From Thermodesulfobacteriota bacterium (GTDB lineage Bacteria > Desulfobacterota > Desulfobacteria > Desulfobacterales > JAUWMJ01), in the NCBI GenBank assembly GCA_034189135.1, contig JAXHVO010000070.1, positions 1 through 64,000 of the forward strand: DNA of 64,000 bases. The letters run 5' to 3'. The notes under the pieces are model-generated. The model did not search any database. It had not been told where the DNA came from and saw only the letters and a list, made by a program, of their open reading frames with translations. A program made the translations under genes and the position numbers. Shown here in pieces: positions 1 to 7,913 of this stretch (its first letter is position 1; each line of letters starts with the position of its first letter).

Positions 1-92
1 AAAATGGATTTGGTCGCAGAACAGTAATTTTAACACAATAATACCCCTTAAGGGGTTATCAGTATCGATGCCCTTATAGGGCTTTATGCAAG

Positions 93-111
93 CCTCCGGC
101 TGGGCCGGAGG
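93..111. other. Perfect GC-rich hairpin
   Basis: An 8-bp perfect stem (CCTCCGGC / GCCGGAGG) with a 3-base loop. It is not followed by a T-run, so it is not a typical intrinsic terminator. Just upstream lie two further short palindromes (around 45-56 and 69-82). Its parent gene would lie left of the window. The function is unknown. Confidence 0.4.
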
Positions 112-152
112 TCATGACTATTTATCAGCGATAAAGAAATAAAAAAATTTTA

Positions 153-181
153 TTGACAAGCTTCGATTGTCTGATTATGTT
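153..181 (+). promoter_or_regulatory. Sigma70-type promoter for the PxxKW gene
   Basis: TTGACA at 153-158, a 17-base spacer and TATGTT at 176-181. This is a full -35 consensus with 4 of 6 bases of the -10. It precedes the leader terminator at 216-247 and the gene at 281, so transcription would begin near 188. Confidence 0.6.
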
Positions 182-215
182 TCGTAGGTTTTTCCAATAT
201 CCTGTTTTATATTCA

Positions 216-247
216 GGTCGGGAAGATTCGTTTCCGGCCTTTTTTTT
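216..247 (+). terminator. Intrinsic terminator in the leader of the PxxKW gene
   Basis: A 9-bp stem with two G-U pairs (216-224 with 231-239), a 6-base loop and eight T residues (240-247). It lies between the promoter at 153 and the coding start at 281. It could be an attenuator, or the end of a short RNA of about 60 nt. Confidence 0.65.
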
Positions 248-280
248 AGATTTTTATTATTTGCAAAGGGGGTGGTTACC

Positions 281-559
281 TTGGTTTGTACAACAATTAG
301 AGAAGGTATGGAATGCCCTTTCATGACAGCCAATGGGTGTTCTTACAACGGCGGGATTTGCCACGAGATCGTGGAGGAGTGTAATGGCTGCAATCGCAGT
401 TTGGAGTTTTCTTCCGGCTGGTTCTGCACCGCATGTCCTGATCCTGAGTTAAAGTGGAAGGCGGGAAAATGCAACATGGCAACCCATGTTGCTTCGCAAT
501 CGAACGGCTCAAAAGCAAAAATCAATCCGCTTAAGGCGTCCAAGAGAGGAAACAGGTAA
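281..559 (+). CDS. PxxKW family cysteine-rich protein
   Basis: A 92-residue protein with ten cysteines and the signature PDPELKW followed by KAGKCNMATH, which I recognise as the PxxKW family of small Cys-rich proteins of sulfate-reducing delta-type bacteria. The function is unknown. The cysteine density suggests metal or Fe-S binding, which is inference. The start is chosen as TTG at 281 (MVCTTIREG), because the purine-rich AAAGGGGGTGG lies directly upstream. A GTG at 272 in the same frame would lie inside that ribosome-binding site. The tail (about the last 25 residues) is polar and basic. The gene is monocistronic, with a promoter and attenuator-like hairpin before it and a terminator after it. 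Confidence 0.75.
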   Translation: MVCTTIREGMECPFMTANGCSYNGGICHEIVEECNGCNRSLEFSSGWFCTACPDPELKWKAGKCNMATHVASQSNGSKAKINPLKASKRGNR

Positions 560-580
560 TGCTCCTTTCGATCCTAAGGT

Positions 581-612
581 AAACCCCGTTTGGCTGCCAA
601 ACGGGGTTTTTT
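581..612 (+). terminator. Intrinsic terminator after the PxxKW gene
   Basis: A 13-bp stem (581-593 with 597-609), a 3-base loop and a T-run to 612. It lies 21 bases after the PxxKW stop codon and isolates that gene from the aminotransferase downstream. Confidence 0.85.
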
Positions 613-746
613 CTGCAATACACCCAACCCATTTTTATCTTATTGATTTTTCAACTTCTTTTCCCTTGACATCTATTATCTGCAAACTATAAGAAACTAA
701 CTTCCAATGTAAATTGCACCACATTCTTAAAGGGAGGTTTTTATCC

Positions 747-2057
747 ATGAATCCTATTGCCACCAAACTCAACCAAGATATTGAAAAGGATAATCCTATT
801 TTATTGGAGATGATGTCCGATATAGGAAGGCAACTTTTTTTCCCCAAAGGAATATTGAGCCAGGGCGCGGAAGCTAAGGAAAAAGCCCACCGGATAAACG
901 CAACCATAGGGATAGCAAAGGAAAATGGCCGGACAATGCGGTTTGATTCGGTTATGACAGCCATTCACGATATTCGCCCGGCAGAATCATTAACCTATGC
1001 ACCGTCTTTTGGGATTCCTGCATTGCGCCGGAAATGGCGGGAAGCGATATTTGAGAAGAATCCTTCCCTTTCCGGCAAGGAAATCTCACTTCCGGTGGTG
1101 ACTTGCGGCATTACCCACGGGATTAGTATTTTTGCCGACGTGTGGGTCAACCCCGGGGATGTGGTCATTTTGCCTGACATGATGTGGGGAAACTACAATA
1201 TGATTTTAAGTGTGCGGAAAGGTGCAAAAATAAGCCAGTATCCGGTTTTTAGCGAAAACGGCAAGTTTAATCTCAAAGCGTTTGAGGATAAAGTTAAAGA
1301 GGAAGCCCAAACGCATGACAAGCTGATCGTGATTTTAAATTTTCCACATAACCCAAGCGGTTATACGGTCACGGAACAAGAAGGTAACCGGATGGTTGAC
1401 ATACTTTTAAACCAGGCTGAAGCCGGTACCCACATTCTTGCGGTGACGGATGACTCCTATTTTGGACTTTTTTATGAAGAGGAATCCATAAAAGAATCTC
1501 TTTTTGCCAGGTTTTGTGGAAAAAATTCCCGACTTCTTGCAGTTAAGCTTGACGGATGTACCAAGGAAAATTTTGTATGGGGATTAAGGGTGGGTTTTAT
1601 TACCTACGGATATAAAATTGAAGGTAATCCCGTGCCTGTGTATGAGGCCCTGGAAAAAAAGACGGCGGGATGTGTCAGAGGCAATATATCCAATGCGTCT
1701 CACCTTAGCCAGTCCATCATACTCAAATCTATGCTCAGTGATGAATACCCGGCTGAAAAAGATGAAAAGTTTATGATACTCAAGAAAAGGGCCCAGCGGG
1801 TAAAACAAGTCTTGGCAGATGCAAAGTACAAGGATGCATGGGATGTTTATCCCTTTAACTCAGGCTATTTTATGTGCCTCAGGTTGAAGACGGTGAATGC
1901 CGAACGGTTGAGAGTTCACCTGCTTGATAAGTATGGAGTGGGGCTTATTTCCATTGACGAGGTGAATTTGAGGGTTGCTTTTTCCTGCGTGGAGGAAAGT
2001 GATATTCAAGAGCTGTTCGATATTATCCTGCAGGGAGTCAATGACCTGTCGGGATGA
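747..2057 (+). CDS. Class I/II PLP-dependent aminotransferase
   Basis: A 436-residue fold-type I aminotransferase. Visible features are the N-terminal substrate-loop region, HNPSG (about 201-205), the TDDSYFG stretch whose Asp contacts the pyridine nitrogen (about 235-240), and LDGCTKENFVWGLRVGF with the Schiff-base lysine at about K273. The arginine-containing C-terminal domain is complete. The family transfers amino groups between an amino acid and a 2-oxo acid in the cytoplasm. The substrate cannot be told, although the WGLRVGF region suggests an aromatic or broad-range enzyme. The ATG at 747 is preferred over an upstream in-frame start because AGGGAGG lies at the right distance. The CLC channel gene starts 9 bases after the stop and is probably co-transcribed. 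Confidence 0.85.
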   Translation: MNPIATKLNQDIEKDNPILLEMMSDIGRQLFFPKGILSQGAEAKEKAHRINATIGIAKENGRTMRFDSVMTAIHDIRPAESLTYAPSFGIPALRRKWREAIFEKNPSLSGKEISLPVVTCGITHGISIFADVWVNPGDVVILPDMMWGNYNMILSVRKGAKISQYPVFSENGKFNLKAFEDKVKEEAQTHDKLIVILNFPHNPSGYTVTEQEGNRMVDILLNQAEAGTHILAVTDDSYFGLFYEEESIKESLFARFCGKNSRLLAVKLDGCTKENFVWGLRVGFITYGYKIEGNPVPVYEALEKKTAGCVRGNISNASHLSQSIILKSMLSDEYPAEKDEKFMILKKRAQRVKQVLADAKYKDAWDVYPFNSGYFMCLRLKTVNAERLRVHLLDKYGVGLISIDEVNLRVAFSCVEESDIQELFDIILQGVNDLSG

Positions 2058-2066
2058 AAATTTATT

Positions 2067-3881
2067 ATGCTGGATCGATTAAAAAATAGTATTAAAGCCC
2101 TTGTCGGCAAGGACCATTCAGCAAATATTGCCAGGGCCGGCAAGTGGACTCTTTACTTTATCATCATCGGTATCATCGCCGGTCTTGGATCGGTGGCGTT
2201 TCATTATCTGTGCCAGCTTGGCAGTCATTATTTTATGGATTTTATGGCAGGGTACCGGCCACCTGCCCCTGCAGGCGAGCATCATTTACTTACTCCTACC
2301 GGCACCACCTTTAATCGATGGATTCTTCTTTTTCTTCCGGCAGGCGGTGGTATCCTGAGCGGGTGGCTGGTATATACCTTTGCCCCTGAAGCCGAGGGAC
2401 ACGGAACCGATGCAGCCATTAATGCCTATCACAGAACCGGAGGGTATATTCGGGGCAGAGTCCCCATTATCAAAACCATTGCCTCTGCAATTACCCTGAC
2501 AACCGGTGGCTCAGGAGGAAGGGAAGGGCCCATCGCCCAGATCGGGGCCGGTTTCGGTTCATTTCTGGCCACCAGGCTGAAGTTATCTGACAGAGAGCGC
2601 AGGATAATGATGGCTGCCGGCATAGGCGCAGGGGTCGGCAGTATTTTCCGGGCCCCTTTGGCCGGCGCTCTTTTTGCGGCGGAAGTGCTTTACCGAGATC
2701 CCGAGTTCGAATCGGAAGTGATTATACCTGCCGGAATATCTTCAGTGGTGGCTTACTGTCTGTTCTGTCTGGTGTTTGGATGGGGATCGTTATTTGACTC
2801 CCCGGCATTTAAATTTCACAATCCGCTGGAATTGGGCCCCTATGTCGTGCTGGCGATCGTTCTGGTGGGTATCGGTTTTTTCTACATCAAGTCTTTTTAT
2901 GGAGTCACCCGGCTTTTTAAAGCCATTAAAATTCCCAACCATATCAAACCGGCCATCGGCGGGCTTTGCACCGGTCTGATCGGCTTTTACTGGAGCCACT
3001 GCCTGGCTTTCGGATACGGGTTTGCCCAGATGGCGATTAATAATGAACTGACCATTCCCTTTTTACTTTCTCTGGCAGTGGGCAAAGTTCTCACCACTTC
3101 CTTTTCCATCGGGTCAGGAGGAAGCGGCGGCGTATTCGGTCCGTCGGTTGTAATCGGCGGGGCAATGGGTGGTGCGGTGGGGAAAGCGTTTCACCAGATC
3201 ATGCCGGGGGTAGTCACTGAACCGGGGGCTTTTGTTATTGTGGGCATGGCCGGTTTTTTTACTGCGGTTTCCAATACCCCGATTTCAACCATTATTTTTG
3301 TCAGTGAAATGACCAATTCATATCACCTGCTTCTTCCCAGCCTTCTGGTATGTTCAGTATCTTACCTGGCTGCACAGAAATGGACTATTTACGAAAAGCA
3401 GGTTAAAAGCAAGATAGATTCTCCGGCGCATGCGGGCGATTTTTTTGTGGATATACTGCAGACCATAAAAGTAAAAGACCTGACGAAAAATATCAAAAAG
3501 GTAAACCTTATTCCGGAAGATATGATGTTTTCAGATTTTAAAAATTATTTTTCCCAAACCAAGCAGCACTATTTTCCGGTGATGGATAAAGCCAAAAGAC
3601 TGGTCAGCATATTTTCCATTAACGACGTTCGGGAAGTTCTTTTTTCCAATGAAATAGAAAGCCTGGTCATGATGAAGGACATCGGAACTTCCGATATGAT
3701 TGTTACCACGCCTTCCGACGATCTGAATTCCGTGCTTAAAAAATTTACCGAAAAAAACATTGACAGCCTGCCGGTGGTTCAGGACGACGATCATGGTATT
3801 CTCCTTGGCATGCTGAGAAGAAGAGAGGTGATTTCATTTTACAACGAGCAAGTGCGGAAAATGAAGATGAGAAGTGATTAA
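2067..3881 (+). CDS. CLC-type chloride channel/antiporter with C-terminal CBS pair
   Basis: A 604-residue inner-membrane protein. Residues about 28-445 form the CLC transmembrane domain, with GREGP at 151-155 (E153 is the expected gating glutamate) and GSGGVFGP at 352-359. Residues about 465-600 form two CBS modules, which usually bind adenine nucleotides and regulate gating. The position corresponding to the classical GSGIP filter reads GHGTD (111-115), so the filter serine is replaced. This is seen in a subset of bacterial CLCs and makes selectivity and channel-versus-exchanger mode uncertain. It is probably an operon with the aminotransferase upstream. No intrinsic terminator is visible after it, only a palindromic repeat. 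Confidence 0.9.
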   Translation: MLDRLKNSIKALVGKDHSANIARAGKWTLYFIIIGIIAGLGSVAFHYLCQLGSHYFMDFMAGYRPPAPAGEHHLLTPTGTTFNRWILLFLPAGGGILSGWLVYTFAPEAEGHGTDAAINAYHRTGGYIRGRVPIIKTIASAITLTTGGSGGREGPIAQIGAGFGSFLATRLKLSDRERRIMMAAGIGAGVGSIFRAPLAGALFAAEVLYRDPEFESEVIIPAGISSVVAYCLFCLVFGWGSLFDSPAFKFHNPLELGPYVVLAIVLVGIGFFYIKSFYGVTRLFKAIKIPNHIKPAIGGLCTGLIGFYWSHCLAFGYGFAQMAINNELTIPFLLSLAVGKVLTTSFSIGSGGSGGVFGPSVVIGGAMGGAVGKAFHQIMPGVVTEPGAFVIVGMAGFFTAVSNTPISTIIFVSEMTNSYHLLLPSLLVCSVSYLAAQKWTIYEKQVKSKIDSPAHAGDFFVDILQTIKVKDLTKNIKKVNLIPEDMMFSDFKNYFSQTKQHYFPVMDKAKRLVSIFSINDVREVLFSNEIESLVMMKDIGTSDMIVTTPSDDLNSVLKKFTEKNIDSLPVVQDDDHGILLGMLRRREVISFYNEQVRKMKMRSD

Positions 3882-3943
3882 CCCGGCGGAGCCACTCACC
3901 AGTTTTAAATAGAAGCAGCTTGTTTTTGTGCAATGCGATACTG

Positions 3944-4066
3944 TTGCGGGTTTCGGGTTGCGTGTTTCGGGTTACGTGTTACGTGTTACGGGTTGCGTGT
4001 TTCGTGTTGCTAATCGGAAGGCTTATCTGAATTTTAGACCCGCAACTCATCACACGGAACACTGAG
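3944..4066. repeat. Palindromic 7-mer array, locus A
   Basis: Nine consecutive heptamers of consensus TTDCGKG run from 3944 to 4006, with a partial tenth to 4010. After 28 bases the opposite strand carries four heptamers (4039-4066, reading TTGCGGG, TGATGAG, TTCCGTG and CTCAGTG on the minus strand). The structure is therefore a large imperfect inverted repeat built from degenerate short tandem words. It lies between the convergent CLC and truA genes. See the related loci B to G. Confidence 0.8.
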
Positions 4067-4082
4067 GTGATAACCAAACAAA

Positions 4083-4104
4083 TAAAAAAAAACCATTATG
4101 GTTA
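4083..4104 (-). terminator. Probable intrinsic terminator for truA
   Basis: On the minus strand AACCATAATGGTT (short 5-bp stem, 3-base loop) is followed by nine T residues. It lies 22 bases beyond the truA stop codon. The stem is weak but the U-tract is long. Confidence 0.5.
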
Positions 4105-4125
4105 GCGATAAATGTCGTTGTAAGG

Positions 4126-4866
4126 TTAATATGTCACCTTCACTAGAAATAAACCCTGGGGAGGGGCAGTTGCACCGGCCCGGGACCGATCCCTGGCAAG
4201 GAGGATCTCCTTAAAATCATCATCAGTCATTTTCCCCAGCCCAACATCCACCAGAGTTCCGACAATGTTGCGAACCATGAATCTTAAAAAGCCATCCGCC
4301 TCTATTTCAATAACAATGAGTTCATTGTCCGATTCAGAAATCTTTACGTTAAAAACACATCTTGTTGTATGAGACCTGGGACTGCCGGTTCCCTCAAACG
4401 CCTTGAAGTCGTGCGTGCCGATGATGTGACGGGTTGCACGGCACATGGAAGCAAGATCAAGGGTTTTCCGTATAAACCATGTATATTGCCGGTTTATGGC
4501 TGCGGGGAGGTTGCGATTTAATATCCGGTAAGCATAGGTTTTACTTTTAACATCAAAACGTGAATGAAAACGTTCATCAACGATTTCGCATGAAATAATA
4601 ACCATATCATCTCCGGTGAGACTGTTGAGTCCGTTTTGGAAGGCCTGGGGAGAAAGGTCGGTATCACAGTGAAAATTTGCCACCTGTCCGAGCGCATGCA
4701 CGCCTGCGTCCGTCCTGCCGGAACCGGTCAGAACTGTCTTTTCACCTGTCATGGTTAACAGGGCCTTTTCGATTTCTTCCTGAACGGTAGGCTCATTCTT
4801 CTGCCGCTGCCAGCCATGATAGGAAGTACCGTCGTATTCGATTATTATTTTAAAATTTTTTAACAT
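4126..4866 (-). CDS. truA: tRNA pseudouridine synthase A
   Basis: A 246-residue homologue of TruA, which isomerises uridines 38-40 in the anticodon arm of many tRNAs. The catalytic aspartate lies in SGRTDAGVHA (D53). The N-terminal IIEYDGTSYHGWQRQ and the C-terminal FLRFMVRNIVGTLVDVG blocks are typical. The length matches the family (about 245-270). It is transcribed divergently from argJ across a 119-base AT-rich gap that must hold both promoters; I see no clear consensus hexamers there. Confidence 0.95.
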   Translation of the reverse strand: MLKNFKIIIEYDGTSYHGWQRQKNEPTVQEEIEKALLTMTGEKTVLTGSGRTDAGVHALGQVANFHCDTDLSPQAFQNGLNSLTGDDMVIISCEIVDERFHSRFDVKSKTYAYRILNRNLPAAINRQYTWFIRKTLDLASMCRATRHIIGTHDFKAFEGTGSPRSHTTRCVFNVKISESDNELIVIEIEADGFLRFMVRNIVGTLVDVGLGKMTDDDFKEILLARDRSRAGATAPPQGLFLVKVTY

Positions 4867-4985
4867 ACTTTAGTTACTTTAAATATTTTGCTTTTTGTTT
4901 AAGGATATTATAGATATAAATATGAAATCAATACAAAGTTTGTGACCATGGGGATAACTGAGTTCACAGGTATATAGGTAGAAAT

Positions 4986-6170
4986 ATGGAAAATGTAACT
5001 TGTAAAGGCTTCAAGGCAGCAGGGGTTGCATCTGGACTTAAGAAAAACGGCGAAAAGGATCTTGGATTGATATATTCTGAAGTTCCGGCAACGGTTGCAG
5101 GCGTGTTTACCAAAAACAGGGTTCAAGCCGCACCGGTTTTGCTTGACCGGGAACGACTGAAATCGGGGAACTGCCAGGCGGTTGTCGTCAACAGCGGCAA
5201 TGCCAATTGCTGCACCGGCAATCAGGGAATGAGTGATGCAATTGCAATGACTCGCTTGGCGGCATCCGGGCTGAAAATATCCGAACAGCTGGTAATGGCA
5301 GCATCAACCGGTGTGATCGGCCAGCCCTTGGATACTAGGAAAATCGAAGCCGCCATGCCGCAGCTGGTCACAGCTTTGAAACCGGATGGGGTGGCTGACC
5401 TTGCAACAGCCATAATGACCACCGATAGCGTACCGAAAATGGTGGGCCGATCGGGGGAGTTGGAAGGAAAGCCTTATACAGTAGCCGGTGTGGCCAAAGG
5501 CTCCGGGATGATCTGTCCGGACATGGCCACCATGCTGTGCTTTGTGGTCAGCGATATAAAGGTATCTCAACATTTATTGGCGGAAACGCTAGTGGCGGCA
5601 ACAGAAAGATCTTTTAATAGAATTACTGTTGACGGCGATACCAGTACCAACGATACCATACTTGTTCTGGCCAATGGTGTGTCCGGTGCAACGGTTAAAA
5701 ATTCGGTTCATCGGGAGTCTTTTCAAGTTGTGATGGATGAAGTCCTGACAGAGCTCGCCAAAATGGTGGTTAAGGATGGAGAAGGGGCGACAAAGCTGGT
5801 GGAAATTATTGTCAGGGGTGCGCTGACGGATAAAGACGCAACTAAAATAGCGGAAACAATCTCCAACTCCAGCCTGGTCAAGACAGCCCTTTTCGGAGAG
5901 GATGCCAACTGGGGAAGAATACTGGCCGCTGCAGGCAGGGCAGGGGTTCAGATGAACCCGAGCAAAACCGACATCTTTTTCGATGAGGTGATGATCGCCA
6001 AAAACGGTATGTGGTGCGGAGATAAGTCCGAGGCAGAGGCTGCAAAAATTCTCCAAAACAACGAGTTTACCATTTCTGTAGATTTGAATATGGGCCAAGG
6101 GTCGGCCTCTGTCCTAACTTGCGATTTTTCAGTTGATTATGTTAAGATCAATGCGGACTACAGAAGCTGA
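4986..6170 (+). CDS. argJ: Bifunctional glutamate N-acetyltransferase / ornithine acetyltransferase
   Basis: A 394-residue ArgJ homologue. It transfers acetyl from N-acetylornithine to glutamate (and, if bifunctional, from acetyl-CoA), closing the cyclic arginine pathway. The self-cleavage site is visible in KGSGMICPDMATML, with the nucleophilic threonine at about T182 producing alpha and beta chains. Other conserved blocks are VVNSGNANCCTG near residue 68 and the C-terminal NADYRS. A 128-bp palindromic element starts at its stop codon. Confidence 0.95.
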   Translation: MENVTCKGFKAAGVASGLKKNGEKDLGLIYSEVPATVAGVFTKNRVQAAPVLLDRERLKSGNCQAVVVNSGNANCCTGNQGMSDAIAMTRLAASGLKISEQLVMAASTGVIGQPLDTRKIEAAMPQLVTALKPDGVADLATAIMTTDSVPKMVGRSGELEGKPYTVAGVAKGSGMICPDMATMLCFVVSDIKVSQHLLAETLVAATERSFNRITVDGDTSTNDTILVLANGVSGATVKNSVHRESFQVVMDEVLTELAKMVVKDGEGATKLVEIIVRGALTDKDATKIAETISNSSLVKTALFGEDANWGRILAAAGRAGVQMNPSKTDIFFDEVMIAKNGMWCGDKSEAEAAKILQNNEFTISVDLNMGQGSASVLTCDFSVDYVKINADYRS

Positions 6171-6296
6171 TGGCGTCGTAAAGAGTCTCATCTACTGTGT
6201 TGTAGCAAATTTTCAGAAATTCGACATACTAATACGTATAGTCTCATTCCTGAAAATTTGCTACGCCTTGTATATGAGACTTTTTACGACGCCATC
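6169..6296. repeat. 128-bp MITE/REP-like palindrome
   Basis: The terminal inverted repeats are 23 bp (6169-6191 and 6274-6296) and match at 22 positions; the outer end reads GATGGCGTCGTAAA. A second nested inverted pair, TAGCAAATTTTCAG / CTGAAAATTTGCTA, lies inside at about 6203-6264. The left end overlaps the argJ stop codon. A partial copy of the right end occurs at 63465-63483, so this is a repeat family. Confidence 0.8.
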
Positions 6297-6346
6297 CAGC
6301 GTTTATTGAAAGGTTTCTGCGATAGGTCTTTATTCCAATTTTTAAT

Positions 6347-7048
6347 ATGTCTGTAATGAGACTGCAAAAATATTTGTCCAGCGCCGGGTTTTGCTCGAGG
6401 CGAAAAGGTGAGGGATATATCAAAGCCGGCATTGTCAAGGTGAACGGGGCAGTGGTGACGGAGCTGGGCACCAAGGTGGACCCGGAAAACGATCGCATAG
6501 AAGTGAATCAAACGCCTATTCAAGCAGATCAAAACAGGGTTTATATCGCTTTGAACAAACCGAGAGAATACGTCACCAGCTGTGACCATCCCGGTGAAAA
6601 AATCGTACTCGACCTGGTTGATATCCCTCAGCGCATTTATCCGGTGGGGCGACTCGACAAGGATTCCACCGGACTTTTGCTGTTAACCAACGACGGAAGA
6701 CTGCATCACCGTCTTTCACATCCGTCTTTTAACCATGAAAAAGAGTATGAAGTGACGGTAACCGGTTACATCAGCGATGGCGCCCTCAGAAGTCTGGAGA
6801 AAGGAATACCGATGATGGGAACCAAAACCAGGCCGGCAAGAATAAAGAGGCTGTCTTCCAACCGTTTTCGTATAGTACTCAAAGAGGGAAAAAACAGGCA
6901 GATACGGCGTATGGTGAGAAAAGTCGGCAGCAGGGTCACCGGGTTAAAAAGGATAAGGATTGCAAACATCAAGCTGGGGAGACTCTCCCAGGGTTCATGG
7001 CGCCATTTGGGAGAAAAGGAAAAACAGGGTCTGTTAAAAACGCTTTGA
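6347..7048 (+). CDS. RluB/RluE/RsuA-family pseudouridine synthase
   Basis: A 233-residue rRNA pseudouridine synthase. Residues 4-50 form an S4 RNA-binding domain (MRLQKYLSSAGFCSRRKGE). The catalytic block GRLDKDSTGLLLLTNDG carries the nucleophilic Asp at about D104. The KEGKNRQIRRM motif near the C-terminus is also typical. Members modify 23S (RluB, RluE, RluF) or 16S (RsuA) rRNA; overall form favours RluB but the target base is not certain. A start at the second Met (residue 4) is equally plausible. It converges on the minus-strand gene ending 10 bases downstream. Confidence 0.9.
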   Translation: MSVMRLQKYLSSAGFCSRRKGEGYIKAGIVKVNGAVVTELGTKVDPENDRIEVNQTPIQADQNRVYIALNKPREYVTSCDHPGEKIVLDLVDIPQRIYPVGRLDKDSTGLLLLTNDGRLHHRLSHPSFNHEKEYEVTVTGYISDGALRSLEKGIPMMGTKTRPARIKRLSSNRFRIVLKEGKNRQIRRMVRKVGSRVTGLKRIRIANIKLGRLSQGSWRHLGEKEKQGLLKTL

Positions 7049-7058
7049 CATAAAAGAT

Positions 7059-7913
7059 TTATTCCGAACTTACGATTTCATAGAACACAGTGTGCTCGGC
7101 CCTGTCTTTTAAAGGGATTGCGGAAATCAGGCGGGCGATTTCGACTGCCGCCAGGTTCACTGTATCCATCACTCCGTACCGGCCCTGGGTAAGAAGTCCA
7201 TCCAACAGATGAATCGGCTGGCGGGTGGCAATCACCTTGATAAATTCCGTATCTTTTCGGTGACCCGGAAGGGTGGAGACCTGGAGTTTTAAAACGTCAT
7301 TGCGATCCGTTTCAGAAGGAATCTGGTACTGCTTGAGGGCTTTGATATAGTTGCTTTTGCGAAGCCGATTGGGATAAAGAAGGATCACGCTGCCGTCAGC
7401 GGCAAAGTTTAACACCGATATGTAGCTCGGTTTGGTGGCCTTTACCCGGATAATCATCTCATCTCCGGAACGATAGACCTTTTTATTAAGCCCCACGCTG
7501 ACCTGGTAGTAGGGATCGGGTTTGCCTTTTTCAGGTTTGACCCGAGCCCTTATTTTTACCCGGTATGCCACCGAGGGCGGGCGTCTTTTGGACTCACGGG
7601 TCACATCCGCATCCCAGCTCAGTATCTCTTCGTCAATAATCCGCCCGTAAGAAACGGAGTGAATAAAGTCCGCAGCCAGCATGTTGTTGTGAATTAAGGT
7701 TTCCGCCTGGACCGACACACCGCAGACTTCTTCGATGGCATTTTGGCGTGCCCGTTTCAATGCCAGGGCCTGCGCTTCTTCAGGGGTCAGGTTGGCCATG
7801 GCAGCCACACCGGTGGAGGTCACCACCTTGCCATCCGAGGCCAAAACGTTCCCCAACAGGGTGAAAACAAGAAGAAAAATAAAACACACTTTCCACGGCA
7901 GCTGTGTTATCAT
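7059..7913 (-). CDS. Exported DUF4384-domain protein
   Basis: 284 residues with an N-terminal signal peptide (about 1-25, ending near VLASDGK). The first ~130 residues contain an alanine-rich helical stretch (LTPEEAQALALKRARQNAIEEVCGV) of the kind found in periplasmic/outer-membrane-associated proteins. Residues about 135-250 match DUF4384: VGLNKKVYRSGDEMIIRV, SYISVLNFAADGSVILLYPN and a terminal IKVIATRQPI. The start codon overlaps the caspase-like gene stop by 4 bases, so the two are translationally coupled. DUF4384 is often fused or adjacent to caspase-fold proteases (family knowledge). The cellular role is unknown. Confidence 0.75.
   Translation of the reverse strand: MITQLPWKVCFIFLLVFTLLGNVLASDGKVVTSTGVAAMANLTPEEAQALALKRARQNAIEEVCGVSVQAETLIHNNMLAADFIHSVSYGRIIDEEILSWDADVTRESKRRPPSVAYRVKIRARVKPEKGKPDPYYQVSVGLNKKVYRSGDEMIIRVKATKPSYISVLNFAADGSVILLYPNRLRKSNYIKALKQYQIPSETDRNDVLKLQVSTLPGHRKDTEFIKVIATRQPIHLLDGLLTQGRYGVMDTVNLAAVEIARLISAIPLKDRAEHTVFYEIVSSE

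Noticed and set aside
3944-4010. CRISPR array or telomere-like repeat
   Set aside because: Units are only 7 bases with no spacers, and an inverted partner follows. There are no cas genes, and the replicon is not near an end.
4867-4985. Promoters in the truA-argJ divergent gap
   Set aside because: The region is AT-rich and offers many partial -10 matches, but no -35/-10 pair with proper spacing stands out.
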